A DNA stretch of 20,861 bases from contig DIYG01000123.1 of the NCBI GenBank assembly GCA_002428935.1, positions 1 through 20,861 of the forward strand, written 5' to 3'. The notes beneath the pieces are model-generated. The model did not search any database. It worked only from the letters and a program-made list of their open reading frames with translations, and was not told the DNA's origin. Shown in pieces: positions 12,601 to 18,697 of this stretch. The DNA comes from Halieaceae bacterium UBA6060 (GTDB taxonomy: Bacteria > Pseudomonadota > Gammaproteobacteria > Pseudomonadales > Halieaceae). How positions within the stretch are numbered: position 1 is the stretch's first letter; every line of letters begins with the position of its first letter. Made by a program: the position numbers and the translations under genes.

Positions 12601-13825
12601 TTACGGCGCGATCATCAAGGTTGCCGACGACAGCGAAGTTACCGCCGGCGACATCGTTGCGACCTGGGATCCGCACACCCACCCGATCATTACCGAGGTG
12701 GCTGGTACCGTTAAGTTCAGCGGTATGGATGAAGGCATCACCATCAAGCGTCAGACCGATGAACTCACCGGTCTTTCCAGCATTGAGGTGTCCGATCCGG
12801 CGGAACGTCCAGCTGCGGGTAAAGACGTGCGTCCGGCCATCACCCTGGTCGACGATAAGGGCGAAGAACTGTGTCTGGCCGATACCAACGTTCCGGCGCA
12901 CTACTTCTTGCCTGCGGGTGCTCTCGTAGGCCTCGAAGATGGCGTAAGCGTGGAAGCGGGCGACGTACTGGCACGTATTCCCCAGGAAGGCTCCAAGACC
13001 CGGGATATCACCGGTGGTCTGCCGCGGGTTGCGGATCTCTTTGAGGCCCGTAAGCCGAAAGAGCCTGCGATCCTGGCGGAGATTTCCGGCACCGTTTCCT
13101 TTGGTAAGGAAACCAAGGGCAAGCGTCGTCTGGTGATTACGCCGACCGATGGCAGCACTCTGCCTGACGGTTCTGACCACTACGAATCTCTGATTCCCAA
13201 GTGGCGAAACCTGTCCGTGTTTGAGGGTGAATCCGTCGAGAAGGGCGAGATGATCTCTGAGGGCCCGCTCAGCCCCCACGATATTCTTCGCCTGAAGGGT
13301 ATTGCGGAGCTGGCGAAGTACATCGTCAACGAAATCCAGGAGGTTTATCGTCTCCAGGGTGTGAAGATCAACGATAAGCACATCGAGGTGATTGTTCGCC
13401 AGATGCTGCGCAAGGTTGTGATCACATCTCCGGGCGACTCCACCCTCATCAAGGGTGAGCAGGTCGAGTACACGACGTTCCTGGAAGAGAACGAACGTCT
13501 GCAGGCCGAAGGGCTGGTGCATGCCTCTGGGGAGCGCGAGCTGTTGGGTATCACCAAGGCGTCCCTGGCTACGGAGAGCTTTATCTCTGCTGCCTCGTTC
13601 CAAGAGACGACACGAGTGCTCACGGAAGCTGCGGTCACGGGCAAGCGCGATTTCTTGCGCGGTCTGAAAGAGAACGTGGTCGTGGGTCGCTTGATCCCGG
13701 CTGGTACGGGCCTTGCCTACCACGAAGAGCGTCGCCGAAAATCCGAGGAGGAAGGAGATCTGGTTGTCTCCGCCGAGGATATCGAAGCAGCACTCACAGA
13801 AGCCCTGCAGGAAAGCGCCGACTAA
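9605..13825 (+). CDS. rpoC: DNA-directed RNA polymerase subunit beta'
   Basis: RpoC carries the catalytic magnesium site of RNA polymerase. The 1406 residues match E. coli (1407). The start is a TTG at 9605 with GGAGG 7 bases upstream; it gives MKDLLNLLKSQGQSDEFDAI, which aligns with the E. coli N-terminus, so the rare start codon looks real. The first zinc site is the CLC...C..C cluster near residues 70-88. The catalytic motif NADFDGDQMAVH starts at residue 458, putting the three aspartates at 460, 462 and 464 as in E. coli. The second zinc site has one Cys in TEVDCGTDNG and three in CETRHGICAACYG. A strong terminator follows. Confidence 0.99.
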   Translation: MKDLLNLLKSQGQSDEFDAIKIGLASPDLIRSWSFGEVKKPETINYRTFKPERDGLFCAKIFGPVKDYECLCGKYKRLKHRGVICEKCGVEVALAKVRRERMGHIELASPVAHIWFLKSLPSRIGLLLDMTLRDIERVLYFESYVVTDPGMTTLEHGQLLTDEQYYEAMEEFGDEFTAKMGAEAVQDLMKQLDLDGEIATLREEIPATNSETKIKKLSKRLKLMEAFANSGNKPEWMVLNALPVLPPDLRPLVPLDGGRFATSDLNDLYRRVINRNNRLKRLLDLNAPDIIVRNEKRMLQESVDALLDNGRRGRAITGSNKRPLKSLADMIKGKQGRFRQNLLGKRVDYSGRSVIVVGPALKLHQCGLPKKMALELFKPFIFGKLETRGLATTIKAAKKMVEREPPEVWDILAEVIREHPVLLNRAPTLHRLGIQAFEPVLIEGKAIQLHPLVCAAYNADFDGDQMAVHVPLTLEAQLEARALMMSTNNILSPANGEPIIVPSQDVVLGLYYMTRERVNARGEGRVFADYNEVHRAYITGEAHLQARVKVRIYELVITDDGERKERTAIVDTTVGRALLWDIVPEGIPYDMVNKPMAKRAISQIINQCYRAVGLKATVIFADQLMYTGYEYSTRSGASIGVNDFEIPAEKAELIESAEAEVKEIEEQYAAGLVTQGEKYNKVIDIWSRANDLVSKSMMQGISKETVINREGEKEEQDSFNSVYVYADSGARGSPAQIRQLAGMRGLMAKPDGSIIETPITANFREGLNVLQYFISTHGARKGLADTALKTANSGYLTRRLVDVAQDLVVTEVDCGTDNGLLMTPVIDGGDIIESLGDRVLGRVVAKDVFKPGSEDEIAITAGTMLDELWIRRLEEMGIDEIEVRSPITCETRHGICAACYGRDLARGHRVNMGEAIGVVAAQSIGEPGTQLTMRTFHIGGAASRATAQDNIQIINDGVVRLHNVKTVDRTDGTLIAVSRSGELSILDKVGRERERYKLPYGAIIKVADDSEVTAGDIVATWDPHTHPIITEVAGTVKFSGMDEGITIKRQTDELTGLSSIEVSDPAERPAAGKDVRPAITLVDDKGEELCLADTNVPAHYFLPAGALVGLEDGVSVEAGDVLARIPQEGSKTRDITGGLPRVADLFEARKPKEPAILAEISGTVSFGKETKGKRRLVITPTDGSTLPDGSDHYESLIPKWRNLSVFEGESVEKGEMISEGPLSPHDILRLKGIAELAKYIVNEIQEVYRLQGVKINDKHIEVIVRQMLRKVVITSPGDSTLIKGEQVEYTTFLEENERLQAEGLVHASGERELLGITKASLATESFISAASFQETTRVLTEAAVTGKRDFLRGLKENVVVGRLIPAGTGLAYHEERRRKSEEEGDLVVSAEDIEAALTEALQESAD

Positions 13826-13850
13826 GGCGAGAGTCTTTCAAGGCTTATGG

Positions 13851-13885
13851 AAGCGGCCCCGGAGGAATCCGGCGCCGCTTTTTTT
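13851..13885 (+). terminator. Strong rho-independent terminator after rpoC
   Basis: AAGCGGC (13851-13857) pairs with GCCGCTT (13874-13880). CCGG (13859-13862) pairs with CCGG (13869-13872) above one mismatch, and seven T's follow at 13879-13885. It lies 26 bases after the rpoC stop. It should end the rpl-rpoBC transcript, so the genes that follow need their own promoters. Confidence 0.92.
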
Positions 13886-13902
13886 ATGCCCGCGTGATTT
13901 AT

Positions 13903-13930
13903 TTGACCCACGCATTCTCTGATCTACGCT
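13903..13930 (+). promoter_or_regulatory. Candidate sigma-70 promoter of the secreted-protein gene
   Basis: TTGACC (13903-13908) and TACGCT (13925-13930) are 16 bases apart, just downstream of the rpoC terminator and 58 bases before the gene start. The -35 matches at five of six positions and the -10 at three, so this is a moderate candidate. Confidence 0.4.
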
Positions 13931-13987
13931 GGATAGACCGCTCGTCCCATGGGATGGACGGTTTTACTACTTCTAGAGGCAATAACA

Positions 13988-14755
13988 ATGAAAACCAAGA
14001 TAAGCGGTCTATTGGTATCCACGGGGGTTTTGTGTGTCGCGGCGATAGGTGTTCAGGCACAAGACGATCAAGAAATGCGCTTTGCGCCCTCAGAGCTAAT
14101 GCTGTGTTCCTTTAAAGAAGGTCAGGGCAATGGTGATCTGAAAGGGCTCACCAAGGCGTTCAACAAATGGCTCAACAAGAACGATACGGACTACACCTAC
14201 TACCTGCTGCGCCCCCAGTACCACGAGGACTCGGCAGACTGGGACTTTGCCTGGATCGGCAGTTGGTCTGATGGGGCAGGTTTTGGCGCGGGCTATGATG
14301 CGTGGCTAAAAGATGACGACGGAGTAGGCGAACAGTTCGAGGAGTTGATGGACTGTAACTACTCTATGGCGTCCGTAACGCCGATTTCTGTCCCTGAAAA
14401 CGGGCCCTGGGAGCGGGGTGTGGTTTGGTTCCAGCGCTGTGAACGAGAAGATGGCGTTGGATTGAGCGATGCTATCGGCGCTCATAGATCGAGTGCTCAG
14501 GCCCTGGCCGAGATGGCCGAGATGGGCGAGACTGCGGCAAGCTGGGCTTTTCTGCCGGCCCTCGGCTTTGGTGATGTCGATTTTGACTACTACCACGTTC
14601 AGGCCTGGCCTTCCCATGGTGCTCTAGGGGCTTCCTTTGATAACTACTTCAACAAGGGCGGTTGGAAACCCGTTGCGGAAGCGGAAGACGGCAAAATGGA
14701 GTGTCAATCGCCCAACCTATATACCTTTCGCTTGATGCGGGCGGCGGAGAACTAG
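13988..14755 (+). CDS. Secreted two-repeat protein of unknown function
   Basis: I do not recognise this 255-residue protein. ATG 13988 is preferred over an upstream start at 13949 because GAGG lies 8 bases before it and it opens a clean signal peptide: charged MKTK, a hydrophobic stretch to about residue 21, and likely signal peptidase I cleavage after VQA (24). Cys16 does not fit a lipobox. The mature part contains two diverged copies of one unit. Copy 1 runs Cys40 to Cys123 and copy 2 runs Cys151 to Cys239. Each begins C-x-(F/R)-x-E/D-G-x-G, and each has an aromatic strand (DWDFAWIGSW at 84-93; DFDYYHVQAW at 198-207) and then (A/S)-x-(Y/F)-D. The paired cysteines could form disulfides in the periplasm. 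It lies alone between a strong terminator and the DUF2339 gene. Function is open. Confidence 0.85.
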   Translation: MKTKISGLLVSTGVLCVAAIGVQAQDDQEMRFAPSELMLCSFKEGQGNGDLKGLTKAFNKWLNKNDTDYTYYLLRPQYHEDSADWDFAWIGSWSDGAGFGAGYDAWLKDDDGVGEQFEELMDCNYSMASVTPISVPENGPWERGVVWFQRCEREDGVGLSDAIGAHRSSAQALAEMAEMGETAASWAFLPALGFGDVDFDYYHVQAWPSHGALGASFDNYFNKGGWKPVAEAEDGKMECQSPNLYTFRLMRAAEN

Positions 14756-14768
14756 GCCGGGTGTCACC

Positions 14769-14795
14769 CAGGGCGCTGGTGAAGCCAGGGCCCTG
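14769..14795 (+). terminator. Possible weak terminator after the secreted-protein gene
   Basis: CAGGGC (14769-14774) pairs with GCCCTG (14790-14795). CTGG (14776-14779) pairs with CCAG (14785-14788) above one G-G mismatch, around loop TGAAG. Only ATCTT follows, so any termination would be inefficient and some read-through into the membrane-protein gene is expected. Confidence 0.45.
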
Positions 14796-14868
14796 ATCTT
14801 CAATCCAGGTTTGTCCTCGCGACCCTGCGTTGCTGCATTTCTACCTGTCCTAGCGTACCGTTGGATAT

Positions 14869-17487
14869 GTGAACGGCTTAATTCTTCTCGGTGTGTTGCT
14901 GCTGTGCGGCGCGGGCTGCGGCTTTCTGGCGATGCTCCGCCTCTTTGATCTCAACCGGCAAATAAAGACGCTGCAGCGACGGGTCGCACAGCTCGAGACG
15001 GGTACGGCGGTTACCCCACCGAGTCCAGCGCCAAGAGAGTCTGTTTCCGCCGATCAAGATGCAGGGTCACCCGCTCCCTCTAGCCTTACTAGATTCCCGC
15101 AGAAACCTGCTGCCCTTATCGAAGGGGAAGTTCCTGTTGAGCCTGAGCTCCCGATGGCTGGGCGCTTCGATGCCCTGCGGGCTCATGTCCAAAAGCACTG
15201 GATGATCTGGTTGGGCGGCTTTTGTTTGGCTCTGGGTGGAATTTTCCTGGTCCGCTATTCCATCGACAGTGGCCTCTTGGGTCCGGGTGCGCGGATTATC
15301 CTGGCCCTGGTATTTGGCCTCGCATTTCACGGCACTGCGGAGTTTCTCCGTCAACGAGCAGGAGCGGCCCATGGGGCGCTGGGGGCTTTGGCGGGGGCCG
15401 GCAGCGTCACCCTTTATGGCGCTGTCTTTGCAGCAACTCGCATGTACCAGTTTCTCGATCCCGGTGTCGCCTTTGCCCTAATGGCGGTCATCGCTCTGGC
15501 CACCATGGTCATGGCTCGCCTCCACGGGCCGTTGCTGGCGGCTTTTGGAATTTTGGGTGCCTATCTGGTACCGCTTCTACTGTCGACAGGTTCCGGTGAT
15601 CTTCGTGCGGCCTTGCTCTATGCCTTGATCGTATCCGCTAGCGCTTTGCTGTTGATGCGTTATGTGTTTCGCCCCTGGTTATGGTGGGGCTTCGTGATAG
15701 GCGCCTTCGGATGGTGGTTGTTGAGTCTGGGTTCGACCAGCGCTGATGGCTGGCGCACGCCGTATCTCACCTTTTTACTGTATTTTATGGCGACTATTCC
15801 CACCTTTGACTGGCTTTTGCGCTCAGCAAATGCGGTACCGATCGCGAGCTATGATCCTCGAGCTTTGTGGAAGCTTCCGGAGCGAAGAGACCGGTACCAG
15901 GTTTTCGCTAGCGCGTTAGCGCTCGTGGCGGTTGCGATCAATGTGCTGGCCAATCCCGACACGGAAGCTTCCTGGCCCCTGGTTACTCCCTTTCTGGTTC
16001 TCTCGCTGCTCCTGACCTACCGTCGTGAGCAGCTGTACTGGCTGCCCTGGATGGTGCTGCTTTTCACGAGCGGCGCCTGGTTTTTCGCGCGACTGGAGGG
16101 CGGGGCCGAAGGATGGCGGCTGGCAGTTCTTCCCCAGGAGGACGTCCTGTCCTTCTGCGGTACTCTTGCTATGCAGACCGCAATTACCGTGATCCTTGCG
16201 TTGCGCAACTTTGGCACCGGCTCGCGGGCGCCGGTTTGGGCCTCGTTGGCGGCCTTGGCTCCCGTGCTTGCTCTGGTACTCGCGTACATGCTGACGCAGC
16301 GTCCTGAAACTGAGAGCAACTGGGGCTTGGTGACGACCATGGGCGCCCTGACGTACTTGTGCGTTGCCGCCGTCGTAGTGCGTCGTCAGTCCCTGGCTTC
16401 CATAACCGTTTGGCTTGTTGTTGGTGGCCATCTCGGTTTGGCCATAGCCGTTGCGATGTTGTTCTCGGCGGCCAGTCTTACTTTAGCCCTGGCGGCACAG
16501 ATCCTGTCTTTGGCCTGGATTATCGTACGCTTCGAGTTACCAAGCCTGGGCTGGTTGCTAAAGCTGGTGGTAGCGATGGTAGTGGTTCGCCTCAGTCTGA
16601 ATCCCTGGTTACTTGGCTACCCCAGCGACATTCATTGGTCCCTGTGGACATACGGTGGTTCGACGCTGTTTGCCGCAGCGGCCAGCCGGCTTTTGAGTGC
16701 CCAGACCGAGCTATCGAAGTGGACCGAAGGGGCCGCTTTCCATCTGCTGGTGCTGACCTTATGGGCCGAACTCCGCTATGGGCTTTACGACGGTAAGGTT
16801 TACGCGCCCGAGTTCTCCTTTCTGGAGGCGACGGTAATGATGCTTCTATTTGCAACCTTGGCCTTGGTCTACTTTCAAAGAGCGCAACACAGTCAGCTTT
16901 TGAGCGGTTTTCTCCTCCGTTACGCAAAGGCACTGGCTGGCTTATCCCTCGTTTTGTATGTGCTGATTGGCCTGAGAGTCTTAGATAGCGCGTTTTGGAT
17001 CTACAGCGCCGTCGGGGCAACGCCTTTGATGAATCTTGGCGCCGCGGCTTTTGCTGGCCCGGTCCTTATGGGGCTGTTGTTTGCCCGTTATTTCGAAGCG
17101 AGCTACCGTCGCCGGGCTCTGCTTTTCAGCGGCCTGGCCCTGTTTCTATTTGTCTCTCTGCAGATCAGACATTTATGGACCGGTAACATCCGTTTGAACA
17201 GCCCCAGCTTCAGCGATGGCGAGCTCTACACCTATTCGGCGGTGTGGCTAGCCATGGCGATCGCGGCGGTGCTTGCCGGTGCCAGTCGTCTGGGCCGCGA
17301 TACCTATCGGGCAGGTCTTGGCATGCTCGCCCTGGTGATCCTCAAGTTGTTCCTCTTTGATCTCTCAGATTTGGAGGGTCTGTTGCGCGTCGCCTCTTTC
17401 ATGGGGCTCGGTCTGGCGCTGCTGGGCATCTCTTTCCTCCACAGGCATTTGGGAGCCGGTGTCGAAGCCACTGGAAAGCCTTCTTAA
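14869..17487 (+). CDS. DUF2339-family polytopic membrane protein
   Basis: This 872-residue inner-membrane protein resembles the DUF2339 (PF10101) family, whose function is unknown. GTG 14869 is the first start after an in-frame TAG at 14851, but no good ribosome-binding site precedes it. The N-terminus is a membrane segment (2-23), followed by a short predicted coiled coil (about 25-44) and a Pro/Ser-rich linker (about 46-95). From about residue 111 to the end the protein is almost continuous hydrophobic helices, probably more than twenty. Family-like motifs are the first core helix, WLGGFCLALGGIFLVRYSID (114-133), with LLGPGAR after it, and the C-terminal KLFLFDLSDLEGLLRVASF (826-844), which follows a RHLW segment. 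The gene is intact. It lies between rpoC and rpsL and ends in a good terminator, so it is not simply part of the str operon. Confidence 0.88.
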   Translation: MNGLILLGVLLLCGAGCGFLAMLRLFDLNRQIKTLQRRVAQLETGTAVTPPSPAPRESVSADQDAGSPAPSSLTRFPQKPAALIEGEVPVEPELPMAGRFDALRAHVQKHWMIWLGGFCLALGGIFLVRYSIDSGLLGPGARIILALVFGLAFHGTAEFLRQRAGAAHGALGALAGAGSVTLYGAVFAATRMYQFLDPGVAFALMAVIALATMVMARLHGPLLAAFGILGAYLVPLLLSTGSGDLRAALLYALIVSASALLLMRYVFRPWLWWGFVIGAFGWWLLSLGSTSADGWRTPYLTFLLYFMATIPTFDWLLRSANAVPIASYDPRALWKLPERRDRYQVFASALALVAVAINVLANPDTEASWPLVTPFLVLSLLLTYRREQLYWLPWMVLLFTSGAWFFARLEGGAEGWRLAVLPQEDVLSFCGTLAMQTAITVILALRNFGTGSRAPVWASLAALAPVLALVLAYMLTQRPETESNWGLVTTMGALTYLCVAAVVVRRQSLASITVWLVVGGHLGLAIAVAMLFSAASLTLALAAQILSLAWIIVRFELPSLGWLLKLVVAMVVVRLSLNPWLLGYPSDIHWSLWTYGGSTLFAAAASRLLSAQTELSKWTEGAAFHLLVLTLWAELRYGLYDGKVYAPEFSFLEATVMMLLFATLALVYFQRAQHSQLLSGFLLRYAKALAGLSLVLYVLIGLRVLDSAFWIYSAVGATPLMNLGAAAFAGPVLMGLLFARYFEASYRRRALLFSGLALFLFVSLQIRHLWTGNIRLNSPSFSDGELYTYSAVWLAMAIAAVLAGASRLGRDTYRAGLGMLALVILKLFLFDLSDLEGLLRVASFMGLGLALLGISFLHRHLGAGVEATGKPS

Positions 17488-17492
17488 GTCTG

Positions 17493-17521
17493 TTGACTCC
17501 CCCCAGACCCATCTATAGAAT
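17493..17521 (+). promoter_or_regulatory. Likely sigma-70 promoter of the str operon
   Basis: TTGACT (17493-17498) and TAGAAT (17516-17521) are separated by exactly 17 bases, and each differs from consensus at one position. The bases just after the -10 (GCCGCCTC) form a GC-rich discriminator, a feature of stringently controlled ribosomal promoters. The expected start is near 17528, giving a leader of about 134 bases before rpsL. The start site falls inside the next terminator hairpin. Confidence 0.7.
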
Positions 17522-17522
17522 G

Positions 17523-17552
17523 CCGCCTCCTTTTTACGGAGGGCGGGTTTTT
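17523..17552 (+). terminator. Intrinsic terminator of the DUF2339 gene
   Basis: CCGCCTCC (17523-17530) pairs with GGAGGGCGG (17538-17546) with one bulged G, around loop TTTTTAC, and GTTTTT follows. It lies 36 bases after the membrane-protein stop. Transcripts from the upstream gene would form the full hairpin. Transcripts starting at the overlapping promoter would lack most of its 5' arm and so escape it. Confidence 0.8.
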
Positions 17553-17565
17553 ATTGCCTGAGTCT

Positions 17566-17622
17566 CCCTGTTAAAGACTGCCTCAAGGGCGTCAATAACA
17601 GGGGCGAAAAGCGCTAGTCGCC
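17566..17622 (+). promoter_or_regulatory. Structured 5' leader of rpsL
   Basis: CCCTGTTA (17566-17573) pairs with TAACAGGG (17596-17603). After a symmetric AA/AA internal loop, GAC and GCC (17576-17582, one bulged T) pair with GGC and GTC (17588-17593). A second stem GGCGA/TCGCC (17602-17606 with 17618-17622) shares two bases with the first, so the two cannot both be complete. No T-tract follows. It looks like a ribosomal-protein leader structure, but I know of no named family that it matches. Confidence 0.55.
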
Positions 17623-17661
17623 AGGCACGCCCTACGATGACTTTGTTGGAGTCCATAATTA

Positions 17662-18033
17662 ATGGCAACGATTAACCAGCTGGTGCGTAAGCCGCGCAAG
17701 CGTAAGATCGAAAAGAGCGACGTGCCTGCACTGCAGGGTTGTCCTCAGCGCCGTGGCGTGTGCACCCGCGTTTACACCACTACGCCGAAGAAGCCGAATT
17801 CCGCGCTTCGTAAGGTCTGCCGTGTGCGTTTGACCAACGGCTATGAGGTGTCTTCCTACATTGGCGGTGAAGGCCACAATCTCCAGGAGCACAGCGTAGT
17901 GTTGATCCGTGGCGGTCGTGTAAAAGACCTTCCCGGTGTTCGGTACCACACGGTACGCGGTAGCCTGGACACGTCTGGAGTTGCAGATCGCAAAAACGGT
18001 CGCTCCAAGTACGGCGCCAAGCGACCCAAGTAA
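17662..18033 (+). CDS. rpsL: 30S ribosomal protein S12
   Basis: S12 lies at the decoding centre and governs accuracy. The 123 residues match the family length. ATG 17662 has GGAG about 10 bases upstream. The streptomycin-related segments carry the usual sensitive residues: TTTPKKPNSAL with K43, and GGRVKDLPGVRYH with K88 and P91. Asp89, the methylthiolation site in E. coli, is present. It is the first gene of the str operon, with rpsG 160 bases downstream. Confidence 0.98.
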   Translation: MATINQLVRKPRKRKIEKSDVPALQGCPQRRGVCTRVYTTTPKKPNSALRKVCRVRLTNGYEVSSYIGGEGHNLQEHSVVLIRGGRVKDLPGVRYHTVRGSLDTSGVADRKNGRSKYGAKRPK

Positions 18034-18040
18034 GATTTGC

Positions 18041-18166
18041 GGGCGGCCCCAGGGGCGGCCCAAACCACGGTTTCCGTGGTCCCACTCGAGTGAAACTCAC
18101 TCGAAGACAACGTAGTAAGGCCGGATCTCTGCCGCCCCCGCCTTTTAGTGGCAGGTCGGTGTCCGG
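18041..18166 (+). promoter_or_regulatory. rpsL-rpsG spacer with hairpins, possible S7 control region
   Basis: The spacer contains GGGC/GCCC (18041-18044 with 18058-18061, with inner pairs), ACCACGG/CCGTGGT (18064-18070 with 18074-18080) and TCGAGTGA/TCACTCGA (18086-18093 with 18097-18104). Further on, CCGGA/TCCGG and CTGCC/GGCAG (18121-18166) form a two-part stem with internal loops. In E. coli, S7 binds this spacer and represses its own translation. The last structure, next to the rpsG start, is the best positional candidate for that site. It was assigned by position, not by sequence match. Confidence 0.5.
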
Positions 18167-18193
18167 GTAACCTGAAGAAGATAGGAAAGAACC

Positions 18194-18664
18194 ATGCCCA
18201 GAAGACGAGTGGTAGCCAAGCGCGAAGTGCTGCCTGATCCCAAGTTCGGAAATGCCACCCTTGCCAAGTTTATGAACCATGTCATGGTCAGCGGCAAGAA
18301 ATCCGTGGCGGAAAGTATTGTGTATGGCGCTCTGGATATCGTCCAGGAACGTGCCAACAAAGACCCCATCGAAGTATTCGATGAAGCCCTTGAGAATATC
18401 GCCCCCATGGTGGAAGTGAAATCCCGCCGGGTTGGTGGGGCGACCTACCAGGTGCCGGTAGAAGTGCGGCCTTCGCGTCGCGTAGCGCTATCCATGCGCT
18501 GGTTGGTGGAATACGCCCGTAATCGTGGCGAGAAGTCCATGCGCCAACGTTTGGCCGGTGAAATTCTGGACGCCTCCCAGGGCAAAGGCAACGCGGTGAA
18601 AAAGCGTGAAGACGTGCATCGTATGGCCGAAGCCAACAAGGCCTTCTCACACTTCAGATTCTGA
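18194..18664 (+). CDS. rpsG: 30S ribosomal protein S7
   Basis: S7 starts assembly of the 30S head and contacts the E-site tRNA. In E. coli it is also the repressor of the str operon. The 156 residues begin MPRRRVVAKREVLPDPKFGN, with the VGGATYQVPVEVRPSRR signature in the middle and the usual MAEANKAFSHFRF end. AGGAAAG lies about 6 bases before the ATG. fusA follows after a 33-base gap, so they are co-transcribed. Confidence 0.98.
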   Translation: MPRRRVVAKREVLPDPKFGNATLAKFMNHVMVSGKKSVAESIVYGALDIVQERANKDPIEVFDEALENIAPMVEVKSRRVGGATYQVPVEVRPSRRVALSMRWLVEYARNRGEKSMRQRLAGEILDASQGKGNAVKKREDVHRMAEANKAFSHFRF

Positions 18665-18697
18665 TTCAGTCCAACCTATACACACGAGGACATTAAG

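Noticed and set aside
11663..13723. 686-codon open frame on the - strand within rpoC
   Set aside because: It is a mirror of rpoC codon bias. No family motifs, no start-site signals and no independent support.
13949..13987. Upstream start at 13949 for the secreted protein
   Set aside because: It would add 13 residues before a clean signal peptide, while ATG 13988 has a GAGG at proper spacing.
13998..14035. Lipoprotein signal in the secreted protein (Cys16)
   Set aside because: The residue before the cysteine is Leu and those before it are G-V, which does not fit a lipobox; a VQA cleavage site for signal peptidase I lies further on.
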